A stretch of DNA of 64,000 nucleotides, taken from assembly GCA_037127255.1 (NCBI GenBank), contig JBANSL010000017.1:73036857-73100856 (forward strand). Reading direction: 5' to 3'. The notes under the pieces are model-generated. The model did not search any database, was not told the origin of the DNA, and worked only from the letters and a program-made list of their open reading frames with translations. Origin of the DNA: Persicaria tinctoria. Its lineage: Eukaryota; Streptophyta; Magnoliopsida; Caryophyllales; Polygonaceae. This document shows, piece after piece, positions 42,996 through 54,000 of the stretch. Made by a program: the position numbers and the translations under genes. The stretch's first letter is position 1; every line of letters begins with the position of its first letter.

Positions 42996-43735
42996 GTAAA
43001 AATTATAATCATGAATAGCTTTACAAGAAATTGTTAATGGTATATATGACAACAAAGTTCACCTGCCCTCGATTTTTTTTTTTGGCTATGCCCCTGCTTT
43101 TGCATATATACATACAAAAAAAAATCTCATTTTTTATTTTATTTAATTTTTCTATTAAAGATGACTATTTAATTTATAAACTTAGGGTGTTTTTTCAATA
43201 TATTTTAAAATTTTATTTTTCATATATACATAAAAAATTTCAAAGCCCTGTACAAAAAATTATGGATCCGTCACAAACGCGCACCATCAACGCTAGTGAA
43301 ATGATCAACAAATCGAGTATTGGTTGTTCAGAAACGTTATGTATGTCGCTTACAGATAGGCACGAAGCCAAAAATAGGATGCGAATAAAAAGATGAGTCG
43401 ATGAACGAAAATGACCGTTTGTATGAAAAGAGTAATTTGGTGAAGGAAAATGACTTCCTACTAGTTGTACTAGTAATTTCAAAACATCTTTCTCAATTGA
43501 TCAACTGCATATATGCATCATGCATGTATTGCTGACTCATCATATTACGTCCATTGCCATCCCTTTTCTTGTAAAGGGAATTAACTTAGATCTTTTTTTT
43601 TATACATATTTTAAAGGGAATTAAACTCATAACTAGTGTTGGAGTTATCAAAATATATACACTAGTATAGTCTCTCTCTTTATAAGTATCGTTCGCGAAA
43701 ATAACTATATCCTAGAGTGTTTTTTCGGACGAGAA
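42996..43735. other. Intergenic; worn element ends
   Basis: GGCTATGCCCCTGCTTTTGC near 43085 and ATTATGGATCCGTCAC near 43258 look like the two ends of a small old element. No gene supported. Confidence 0.35.
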
Positions 43736-45255
43736 CTCAAAGTTCGTGATCAACCAGCAAATCCTCGTCGGCAGGAATACCGTACGCTAGGTGCGCGACC
43801 CGATCGGCAACAACATTTGACTGCTCCTTGAAAATATGACGAATAGAGACAGAATTAAAAAAACATAAAGAGGGATCTAGTGTCTGATTGCAGTAGTTAG
43901 AAGCTCCAAGGGCAACAATAATCTCCCAAAAGGGAGTTAACTACTAGCAGGTTGTCACCCTCGATAAGCAGGTTAGTGATACACAACTCCTTTGCTTGAA
44001 AAACCCCATTTCGTAGCGCAAATGCCTCAGCGTAGAGGGCAGAAGTGGTGTTACAGCTAGGGCTGGACAAAATTTGGATCGGACCGGAACCAGACCGAAA
44101 TTTACGGTCTTTGGATCGGACTGGGATATTACGGTCTGGTCCACAGTCCAGGATTTTTGAATTTCCGGATTCCGGTCCAAACCCGGGACCGGACCGGAAT
44201 TGGACCGGATCCTAAAAAAAAACCTTAAGAGTCGTAACGCGTTTCACACTTTCACTTTCCATTTCATCCCTTTCTTTCAGTCCTTTGTTCACTTTCACTT
44301 CCCTGTGCTCGTTAGCCGCCAGCCTTAGTCTCTCTCAGTCTCTCTGTTCACCACCACGGCACCGCCTACTCTCCCGTCGGCCCTCGCTCAAACCTTCCTC
44401 GCTAGAAGACACACGCCTCCAGGCTGAGACCAGCCCTCTCGGCTCTCTCCACCAGCGCTCCCGGCTCTCTCCTCCCTCAGTCCCTCCGTCCCGAATGCGC
44501 TCCGCTCTCAATCGGCCCTCCTCCCTCCATTCTTCTTCTTCCCTCTCGTCTCTCTGTCCCGAAGCGGTGAAGCGCCTCTGTTATACCCTCTCGGCTCTTT
44601 GTCCCGAAGCCATTAAGTGATGCGTTCTTCACTTATTCTTCTTCCCTCTTTTTTCCCTTTTAGATCTAGGTGAGTAGGTTTGTTTTATATATGTATATTT
44701 TGATTATTTTTAGAAATTAATGTCGATTTCAGATCTAGGGTTTTGGATATTAAAGAACATTTGTTTGTGTTCTTCTTGGATCTGAGCTCTATATGCCTTA
44801 GTATGTTAATGGCCAAGATAATAAGTAGCCTTGGTGTGTACAGATTTGGGGGCGGTTGTAAATGCTTGTATTGATGTAAAATACAATAAAGTGTAAAATA
44901 CAATATTGTGTCTTTAAATATAAAAAAAGAGGATTACAGGAATAACCGGTCCAAACGGTCTTTTCGGTCCGCGGACCGAAAAACCCGGAACCATATTTTT
45001 CGGTCCGCGGATCGGAAAACCCGAGACCATATTTCTCGGTCCCGGTCCGATTCGTCGTCCAAATTTCCTAAAATTCTGGTCCATCGGATCGTACCGGGGC
45101 CAGAATGTCCGGTCCGATCCAGATCGGAAGACCAGCCCTAGTTACAGCGGCCTGAAACAGCCGAAATCACAGAAGCATTCAAGTCTCTAGTAATGAACCC
45201 GAAAGAACCGTCGCCAGATTGCCAATAAGAGCCGTCAAAGTTTTGAAAGCCAAAG
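43736..45255 (-). pseudogene. RNase H-like LINE domain interrupted by an hAT element
   Basis: The minus strand reads NFDGSYW, GSFGFITRDLNASVISAV (45141-45255). After the insertion it continues TSALYAEAFALRNGVFQAKE, LLIEGDNLLVVNSLLGDYCC (44050 downward), and later HIFKEQSNVVADRVAHLAYG (about 43770-43830). The domain is nearly complete and in register apart from the 44058-45140 insertion and a stop or frameshift near 43890-43920. Confidence 0.75.
44058..45140. mobile_element. Non-autonomous hAT element, 8-bp target duplication GTTACAGC
   Basis: TAGGGCTGG at the left and CCAGCCCTA at the right are perfect 9-bp inverted ends, flanked by GTTACAGC at 44050-44057 and 45141-45148. Subterminal regions are rich in GGACCGGA/TCCGGTCC. 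The interior (44285-44620) is CT-rich, leader-like sequence (TCTCTCAGTCTCTCTG). No transposase is present. Confidence 0.9.
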
Positions 45256-45828
45256 GTGGTGGCTTATCTCAATGGTGTTTGATATCGTGACTCTGAACTC
45301 GACTTTTACTCGAGTTGATGTTTGTTGCTAGGTGGGCCCTAGTAGGAATTAAAGGTGTCAAAAGCGAGATACAGACAAGAAAGTCTCAACCCAACTTTGT
45401 TTGGTAGAAAGCAGTTGAATATGAATCTGAGGTAATGTACGTAACTGTAGTGGCAGAACCAAAGACCAATTAAAATTAAAATATTATATTAATTATTATA
45501 TCATATTATTATAAAATATTATATTTTATCCTATAAAATAAATAAATACAGTAAAAATATATTATCTGAGAAATTGAGTGGCTGAAAGGTAGGTAAAAGA
45601 TGTACATGTGCATGTTATAGTATATCAAAGGAGAAAGGCCAAAGATGGATATTGCAAGTGTGCATTGTTGAATCATGCATGATACATGCGTACGAACTTG
45701 TGACTTGTGAGGAGCAAAGAAAACAACTTGGTGAGAAACCATGAGTTCTAAAGAGTAAGATTGTTGTTAATTGATTTTGTTTAGGCTTGATAAAGCAGGA
45801 GCAAGCTAGGTAAATCTGATGAGAGATG
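45256..45828. other. Intergenic, nothing supported
   Basis: AT-rich, with ATATTATATT tracts around 45480-45540. Confidence 0.4.
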
Positions 45829-46045
45829 TGTTAAAGTCAGCTCATAAGTTTGTTAGAAGAGCTGAATTCTGTTGTAACAGAACTCGACATTGAGCAAGTT
45901 GTGTGTGTGTGTGTTTGCTCATTGTCTATAAATACTCAGTCCATGTCTTGTATCAAACTGTTTTGAAAAGTAATGAAATTCTATATTCTGTGAGTTCGGT
46001 TTTCTTCCTCTTCTTTCATTCTGCGTATTTCTTGAATGTTTAGGT
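45829..46045 (+). mobile_element. LTR-like segment (possible solo LTR)
   Basis: TGTTAAAGTCAGCTCATAAG begins it. CTATAAATACTCAG (TATA-like), then GTATCAAACTGTTTTG and TAATGAAATTCTATATTCTG, then a CT-rich end, follow in the order U3-R-U5 of Copia-type LTRs. A (GT)n tract sits inside. The 3' end and target duplication could not be fixed. Confidence 0.35.
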
Positions 46046-46128
46046 AGATTGATTCATAGCTGCAGAATCAATAAGATCGATCTGAAAGAATAAGTCTTTG
46101 TATATAAGCTAGTACTAGTATGTTATAC

Positions 46129-46340
46129 TGTTGAGAGAATACAAGATGTGAAGAGACCAAAGTGTCCCACATCGACAATATGAACAAAGAAGCCTTAGTA
46201 TATAACCTAGTGGGTTACCCCACCTATAGCCAATTGGTTTTAGGATGGAACCCTGCTCGGCTTATGTGCTAGGCTATATGCGCATGAGCGCACGTGTGCA
46301 CACGACCCCCGATCCCGAGTCCCAACGGACTTCAGTATAT
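46129..46340 (+). mobile_element. TRIM/solo-LTR-like repeat, plus orientation
   Basis: Begins TGTTGAGAGAATACAAGATG and contains GTGTCCCACATCGAC, GCCAATTGGTTTTAGGATGG and ATGCGCATGAGCGCACGTGT. Homologous to the minus element at 36631-36850. A second partial copy of the GTCAATTGGTTTTAGGATGG block follows at 46351. Confidence 0.5.
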
Positions 46341-47122
46341 ACTCATCTTATTGTCAATTGGTTTTAGGATGGAATCTCACTCGACTACTAGTACAATCTT
46401 AACGCATGCATGCCATATGCATATTGCAAATTTATTTTATTTATTTTCTTATGATTTGGGTGAATATTATATATTGAACTAATTAATTTCCTACCACCTC
46501 GAGCAGCTTGTCTACCGATTTCACCATAGCGGCTTGTTTGAAATCATAATATATAATACCCTATTTCTCTTTAACCGTCGATCCATGTTCTCTAAAGTCT
46601 CAATTTCAATATATATACATATAAATTTTAATAAATGTATGATATATATATATTGCTAATTAATCATTAGAGCTTGCAAAAAACTAATAATAATTAGATC
46701 GAGGCATTAATTAACCAATTCAATATTATTCTCCCCTCAGAATATATATAGAAGCAAATTAATAAAAGATACGGAGCATAAAGTAGGTTTATGTCTATAA
46801 TGATGATACATTTCAATATTTCATTATTCCTATATCATAATTATGAGGATATAGCTAGTAATTAAGTACATATTTTATTTTATTTTATAGGAATTAAGGA
46901 TAAAGTATGTATTTGGATGTGAAGGAACCTTCGGTCTTATTGTACACAAACTGGACAAAAATCCGGTTTTTTTATTTCCAATAATGGAACAATGAGATTT
47001 TCAATAGGTGTCAATATTCTCAATTTATAATTTAATTTTAAACTTTTTGCTGGAGTGGTCTGCTGGATTATTAACATTAATGAACTGGGATTTTATGAGG
47101 GCTCATTAATTTCATTCTTGAT
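46341..47122. other. AT-rich intergenic region
   Basis: Apart from the partial TRIM-like copy at 46345-46390 I see no feature. Confidence 0.4.
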
Positions 47123-47131
47123 TTATTTTAT

Positions 47132-47783
47132 GAGAAAACTAATTAAAATACCCCCATTTTGGGGTATGGTAAAAATATATCCTCAACATTCAAATGTAAT
47201 AAAAATATCCCGACCTTTGAGGGTAGTGGTAATATATTACCACGAGTTTTCTCACGGGTCAAAATGCTGACAAGACAGCCTAAATGGATTTTTTTTGCCA
47301 AGACAATATACGTGGAAGCCTTTTTACAAATTAGCACTGAAATTGGGTTTTATTGAACGGTTTCCTTAGGGAAAAAATAAAGAGTTGGACTGGGTTCATA
47401 CCCAACAACCGATTTTCATTTTTAATGATGAAAAAAATCAAGCTTAAACCTAGTCAAGCAACTGCTCCTCCTCGAATCTCGATCAATCTCCTTGAATCCA
47501 CACGAGTTCAAGAGGCGACCACGGAAGAAGATAAGAGGGAGGAAAATAAATTGGGTATGAACCCGGTCTAAGTCTTTATTTTTTTCCTGAGGAAATCGTT
47601 CAAGAAAACTCTTGTCAAAAAAAATTCCACGTAGGCTGTCTTGTCAACATTTTTGACCCGTGAGAAAACTCGTGATAATATATTACCACTGCTCTCAAAG
47701 GTCAAGATATTTTTATTATATTTGAAAGTTGATGATATATTTTTATCATACTCCCAAAGGTGGGGTTTTTAATTAGTTTTCCC
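47132..47783. mobile_element. Long-arm foldback Mutator-like element, 9-bp target duplication
   Basis: TTATTTTAT flanks it at 47123-47131 and 47784-47792. The arms begin GAGAAAACTAATTAAAA and (complement) GGGAAAACTAATTAAAA and stay alignable for about 230 bases, including AATATATTACCACGAGTTTT and CTGACAAGACAGCC. The left arm has an extra stretch near 47300-47345. The central loop (about 47415-47555) carries a short GC-richer part (CAACTGCTCCTCCTCGAATC). The 9-bp duplication and long arms are typical of MULE-type MITEs. Confidence 0.85.
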
Positions 47784-47796
47784 TTATTTTATTCGT

Positions 47797-47960
47797 TTTT
47801 TCTATCATATGCCCGGGGGCATAAGATAAGAGGCTACAAATAAAAAAAATCAAATTTAAATGATTTTATCCATTTTTAATAATGCTTTTCTAGGGTCTAT
47901 GTATTCAAATATAGAGAATCTTTCCCAATATAGGTTGCTTATCCTATGCCCCAAGAAAAA
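47797..47960. mobile_element. MITE, TTTTTCTATCCTATGCC family, copy 3 (worn)
   Basis: TTTTTCTATCATATGCCCGG at the left and TATCCTATGCCCCAAG at the right, with internal ATAAGATAAGAGGCTAC similar to the other copies. The right end is shortened. Confidence 0.55.
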
Positions 47961-48529
47961 CCATTATTTTATAGAGAATGGTAGCGTTTTCAAGAAAATT
48001 AATTAAATAGAACATTATTAATAAAATAAAATTAGCATACTTAATATAGGGTAAGTAGGGGTGAAGTGGGGCTTGGCAAAGACCTCTCCAATATTAAATT
48101 TGAATACTTATTTGTTTGTTTTGTTTAAAAAAATATTAAAATTTGAGACTAAAGTAAATAAAGTGTAAAGTTTCCTCAAATTTTTTTTTGGTAAGTAATA
48201 CTAGAGCATCTCTAATAAATTTTCCATTTTAGAGATTCCAGAGGTTTTTGAGAATTTTAAAACCTTTTTTATTCAATAAATTTCTCATACTGAACTGATT
48301 CCCCATAATGAAGAAGCAGTAGAAAAAATAGAGAGTTTTCCTAAATGTACAACATTACCCGAAACTAAATGATCTTTCAAATCTTTAAAATGGAGAAGTT
48401 GGAGTTGAAACAAAACTAATTTGAAAAAATATGTATTTTGTTTTTCCATTTTTGAGAACTTTTGGAAAAGCTATTGGATCGTTAGACTCACTCCAAAATA
48501 GTATTTATTCCAAAAATAGTAAGTTACCA
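47961..48529. other. AT-rich intergenic region
   Basis: No feature supported. Confidence 0.4.
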
Positions 48530-48720
48530 AGTGGGACACAGGCGGGTCATTGCAACCCCTGTGCATCATTCAGTAAGAGCTCTTCCGAACCAAATAGGTG
48601 GGAGGTCCAAAATACAAACACTTAGATGAAAAGAACAATAAACACTATCAAGATAGTCAGCGAGGCAGTTGGCTTTGCGGAAAATATGTCGAAACTGAAC
48701 ATTGAGGCTACGATGTTATA
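48530..48720 (-). pseudogene. RNase H-like LINE C-terminal remnant
   Basis: The minus strand reads VQFRHIFRKANCLADYLDSV near 48640-48710, the conserved tail of plant LINE RNase H-like domains (HIFRKANCLAD). The remaining sequence is too decayed to extend. Confidence 0.55.
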
Positions 48721-49640
48721 AAAAAAAAAAACTAATTATAAGCTAGCCTTTCGTCATTTTTTTTTATGGAAAGCCTTTCATCATTTAAACTGTCAAGAAA
48801 GTAGTAAATACTAAAATGTAATTTTCCAATGCTTGCTAGAAAATAAATTAAAAGGCATCAAAGTGGTAATTTTAATATTTTAAAAACGATAAAAAATGAT
48901 TATGGATAATTAATAAAAAAAAACATACCTTGTGATATGATTATATAAAAACGTACATACTCTCCTAGTTTAGTTATTTAAAGCATGGAAAAGTGGCTTT
49001 ATAAATTTGCTCTAAATTCATTAGCTAGATACGAAAGTTTTCATGTATTGATCATAAAAAAACATTAATGAAATATTAGTACTTACTGAACATGCTTTAT
49101 ATTAAAGGGATGTACCAATTAGGGGCCAACATATAAGTACATAACTTTCACATAAAGCTCACTCTTACACCCCAATTTCTGCCAAAACGGTGTATAAAGT
49201 CCACCATGGGAGGTCATAAAATATTTGAAGCCTTTTGCAGAGGACCACTTAGGCTAGACAACATATATATCATATATGTACCAAAGTGTGAGTAACCAAA
49301 CACACATACAACGCCAAGAGGAATCATGAGACAAAATTAATTCATGCAAAATGTATGCCGAGAGGCCATATCAGTGGAACAATATATTGCTAGTTTGGTT
49401 AAAAGTTGAGATAAGAAATACAAATTGATATGAGTAGTAGTGGAAGACTTATACAAGTTTTAGAGGATATATGGTATATGGAATGAAGCACCTATATACA
49501 ATGGAGAATCCAAGGAGGCACGGATAGAGAGAAATGGAGAGAGATAGAGATTATGAGTTGGGGAAAAAACTGAATGAATTTTATTATGCAGTAAACTGAG
49601 TACTTATAGAGCTACAAACAAGAATGAGTAACAAACTGTA
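48721..49640. other. AT-rich intergenic; possible LTR piece near its end
   Basis: 49490-49635 read on the minus strand (GTACTCAGTTTACTGC, then CTCTATCTCTCTCC) resembles an LTR, but ends and duplications are not visible. No gene. Confidence 0.3.
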
Positions 49641-50380
49641 ACGTCAGTGTCAGCATCTTCGATGTCGGCGTCAGCAACGTCAGCGTTAGTGCTAACACGA
49701 AAAAAAGAAGAGTTGACACGAAAAAAAGCATCTTCGACGCCGGCATCAGCAGCGTCGGCAGCATCGATGCATGTCGGCGTCAGCCGACATCTCCGATGTC
49801 AACGTCAGCAGCGTCAACGTCAAGATGTTGACGTCAGCAACATCAATGTCAGTGTCAGCATCTTCGATGTCGGCGTCAGCAGCGTCAGCATCTCTAATGT
49901 CGGTGTCAGCAACGTCAGCGTCAATGTTGACACGAAAAAAAGAAGCGTTGACACGAAAAAACGCATCTTCAATGTTGGCGTCAGCAACGTCGGCAACATC
50001 GATGTCGGCGTCAGCCGACATCTCTGAAGTCAACGTCAGCAGCGTCAGCATCTCCGATGTTGACGTCAGCAACATCAACGTCAGTGTCAGCATCTCCGAT
50101 GTCGGCATCAGCAATGTCAACGTCAGTGCTGCTGACACGAAAAAAAAAGTGCTGACACGGGAAAAAAAAAGCATCTTTGACGTCAGCGTCAGTAGCTTCA
50201 GCATCTCCGATGTCGGCGTCAACCGACATCAGCGTCAGTGCTGACACGAAAAATGTCAGTGATGTTCGCAATGTTAGTGCTGACAGTGTCAGCAGTGTCG
50301 ATTAGTGTCAATGGCGTCAGAAATGTTGGTGTCAGCAACATTGACGTCGACAACGTCGACGTTTGCGGCATTTTCGTTGG
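49641..50380. repeat. GTCAGC minisatellite with TGACGTCA sites
   Basis: Words such as ATCTCCGATGTCGGCGTCAG, CAACGTCAGTGTCAGC and TGACACGAAAAAAA recur in variable order for about 740 bases. TGACGTCA occurs at 49829-49836, 50061-50068 and 50178-50185. The repeat is open in several frames on both strands (Val-Ser-Asn or Asp-Ala rich), which explains long false ORFs. Confidence 0.8.
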
Positions 50381-50500
50381 CAATGACGATGGGGGCTTGG
50401 GGCAAAGGGGATGGACACTCCACAAAAAAAAAAAAAAAGACACGCGAGGGGGCACCTGAGGGCACTGAGGATGGGGGCTTGGGGGGGCAAAGGGGATGAA
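50381..50500. repeat. G-rich direct duplication
   Basis: GATGGGGGCTTGGGG followed by CAAAGGGGATG and ACACTCCAC occurs at about 50389 and 50470. An A15 run lies between. Confidence 0.6.
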
Positions 50501-50714
50501 CACTCCACCAATTTTTACAAAAAAAATTACACTCCCCTAATTAGAGCAATTTTTTTGGATATTTTTCAAATTAACCCTTTTCTAATTCTAATTTCTCTAT
50601 TCTCTAATTGTTCTCGTGCAAACAAACAATCTAAATGAATATAAACTTATTTTGTTTAACCCCACATGACATTTTTTTTAAAAAAATATTTTATTTCTTT
50701 TGCATACACTACTA
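50501..50714. other. Spacer before the LTR retrotransposon
   Basis: AT-rich, no feature. GAATG at 50715-50719 is the target duplication of the element. Confidence 0.4.
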
Positions 50715-50719
50715 GAATG

Positions 50720-50942
50720 TGTTGTGATCATAAGAACACAACCACAAGAGATCAATGATCAATCGTTAATTGATAACCAAGCTCTTCTGAAGAATTAGTT
50801 AGAAGAGGAAGAAGGTGAGATAGAAGAGGGATATTACAGAAGAGGAGAGAGATGTTTGTGGGAGAATTAGCTTCTCATTTCACATGCCCAAAATGGCTTC
50901 CCCTAGGTCCTTTTATAGGCCTTACAGGTGTTGTACACAACA
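50720..50942 (-). repeat. 3' LTR (in element sense)
   Basis: 223 bp, starts TGTTGTGATCATAAG on plus and ends GTTGTACACAACA. Contains the TATA-like CCTTTTATAGG (50909-50919, read on minus as CCTATAAAAGG). Next to it, inside the element, about 60 bp (TTGTACACAACATTACACCC and GGCTTAGGAATTTCATG) are duplicated in tandem up to 51050. Confidence 0.9.
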
Positions 50943-51065
50943 TTACACCCAACCCAACGAGCCTTGGCTCAAGGCTTAGGAATTTCATGTTGTACACAAC
51001 ATTACACCCAACCCAACGAGTCTTGACTCAAGGCTTAGGAATTTCATGATGTACACATAAAAGCA

Positions 51066-54000
51066 CTACAGATGGAAGTCAGGAAATTGAGAAATGATAT
51101 GCGCCGCCGGTTCCCAAGTAGCTTCTCCCTTGCCCAGGTTTGTCCACTTGACAAGCCACTCGGTAATGGGGTCCCCGTTACGCAGGTGATGAAGTCTTGT
51201 GTCAATCACAGACTCTGGCTGCATCAGAAGTACTCCATCTTCATCTGTTGTTGGAGGCTTGGGAGAGGCGGACTTGCCTGACTCCAACTTAGGCTTCAGT
51301 TGAGACATATGAAAAACTGGATGGATTTGAGCTCCCGGGGGAAGCTCCACTCTGTATGCTACAGGCCCTACCTTACCCAGAATTTTGTAGGGGCCATAGA
51401 ATTTAGAACTCAGCTTCAAATTCTTTCTGATTGAAGCAGATGATTGGCGATATGGTTGTAATTTGAAAAAGACCAAATCTCCAACTTGCAACACCCTATC
51501 AGAGCGATAGGCGTCCTCCCTAGCCTTCATACGAGCTTGCGCTTGGTGCAAATGGTGCTTCAATTGGGTCAACAACTGTTGCCTTTCCACCAGCCAATCT
51601 TCCACTGGGGTAGCGGTGTTCACTTTCCAATTAACCCCAAGCTGAGGTGGTGGTGTTCCATACAATGCCTTGAAAGGAGACATTTTTAAAGCCGTATGAA
51701 AATTAGTGTTGTACCACCACTCTGCGAGGAAGATCCAATTGGTCCATTGCTTCGGATGCTCCAATGTCATGCATCTAAGATATGTCTCCACACATCTATT
51801 TACCCTCTCTGTTTGCCCATCGGACTGAGGGTGGTAGGCTGAGCTCATGTTCAAACTAGTATTCAATGCCTTGAATAGTTGCTGCCAAAAATTGCTCAAA
51901 AAGATCTTGTCTCTGTCTGACACGATACTAATAGGTAAACCATGAAGTTTGAAGACATTTTTCATGAAACTGGAGGCCACAGTAGTTGCAGTAAAGGGAT
52001 GGCTTAAGGGAAGAAAATGTGCATACTTTGTCAACCGATCAACCACCACCAAAATCACATCCTTACCCTTAGACTTAGGCAGTCCCTCTATAAAATCCAT
52101 ACTGATGTGTGACCAAGCCTGAGAAGGGATTTGAAGGGGTTGTAGAAGACCTGGGTATGGAATTAATACTCTCGGCTTTGCTACGGTGACACACATCACA
52201 ATTATTAACAAAAGAAGTCACATCAGACCTCATACCATGCCAATGACATAACATTTTCAATCTCTGAAACGTTCTATTGATGCCTGAATGACCCCCTAAG
52301 GGCTCTTCATGTAATGCTTGCAATAGCTTCTCTTTAAGAGCTTCATCATCTCCAATATAAAGCCTGCCTTTATACCTCAAAATACCACTACTGAAAGTGT
52401 AATGTCCTGGGTTAGGTGACAGTGAAGTCATGATCAACTCCTTGACACCTTGATCATTCTTGTACCTATCAATTACTTCTCTAATCCATACAGGCTGGAC
52501 TGTTGTCACGGCTTCACAATACCCTTGGGATTGCTCATGAATCCTTGACAAAGCATATGCCGCTTTGTTCTCGACCCCTTTCTTGTAGGCGATTTCATAG
52601 TTGAGTCCCAAGAGCTTTCGGATTGCCTTCCTCTGCAGCTGTGTAGACAACCTCTGCTCAAGCAAATGTTGGAGTGGCTGGTGGTCTATTTTGATGACAA
52701 ACTTATTCCCCTCCAAATAGTGGTGCCATTTATTAACAGCTAACAAGAGCGCAAGGAGTTCCTTCTCATAAACTGCTAGCAAGAGATGTCTACCTTGTAA
52801 TGCTTGACTAATAAATGCAATTGGTTGTCCAGATTGCATCAACACTGCTCCGATTCCCGATTCGCAGGCATCTGTCTCTACCAAAAAAAGGAGCGCTGAA
52901 GTCGGGCATGGCCAACACTAGAGGAGAAGACATGATCGTCTTAAGCTTGACAAAAGCTTCCTGAGCATCCGAAGACCACTGGAACTCATTTTTCTTGAGT
53001 AATTCCGTCAAAGGCTTAGCAATGGTGCCATAGCCTTTGATGAAGCGCCGGTAATAACCTGTCAAACCCAGAAAACCTCTCAATGATTTCAAGGTTGTGG
53101 GGGTTGGCCAATTCATCATCGCCTCAATTTTCCTGGGATCCGTAGCCACACCTTTGCCTGAAATCAGATGTCCCAAATACTCCACCTGTGGTTGAGCAAA
53201 TTCGCACTTGGACTTCTTAGCAAAGAGGTGGTTGTAGCGCAGTGTTGACAGAACCCTCTCTAAATGCCTTACATGCTGTGACATGTCCTTGCTATACACT
53301 AAGATATCATCAAAAAACACTAATACAAACTTCCTCAACACTTCCTTAAAAACATCGTTCATGAGGCTCTGAAAAGTGGCGGGAGCATTGGTGAGACCGA
53401 AGGGCATAACTCGAAACTCATAGTGACCATGGTGCGTACGAAAAGCTGTTTTACACACATCCTCGTCCAACATCCTCACTTGGTGGTATCCAGCCCTCAA
53501 ATCCAACTTAGAGAACATTGATGCCCCTCTCAATTCATCTAACAAGCCATCAATGTGAGGAATTGGAAACTTATTTTTGACCGTGATATCGTTCAGCTTT
53601 CGATAGTCAATGCAAAAGCGCCAAGTTCCATCCTTTTTCTTTAGTAACAAGGTTGGAGATGAAAATGGAGTGTGGCTCGGCCTAATTACTCCACTCAATA
53701 ACATCTCAGATACATGTTTTTCGATTTCTGACTTCTGGAAATAGGGATATCTGTATGGTCTTGTTGCAACCGGTTGAGCCCCTTCCTTAAGGACGATGGA
53801 GTGCTCATGGCTTCGTATAGGTGGTAAGCCTTTGGGCTCCTGGAAGACATCATCAAAAGCTAACAACAGAGTCTCAATTTCCAATGGCAACTGCATTGGC
53901 ATGGAGCACAGACTACAAACCTGACCCACCTGTGCCACTAGCTCAATCTGCATACCCGTACACAACTTCTGAACTTGTTTTCCTGTCAACATCTTAACCG

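Noticed and set aside
44285..44620. Ser/Leu-rich plus frame
   Set aside because: CT-rich leader-like interior of the hAT element; no transposase motif.
49647..50503. Long open frames on both strands (Val-Ser-Asn or Asp-Ala-Thr rich)
   Set aside because: Produced by the GTCAGC minisatellite, which lacks stop codons in several frames; no start context, no domain.
50706..50720. CACTACTAGAAT as a CACTA end
   Set aside because: Single occurrence directly beside the LTR target site, no partner.
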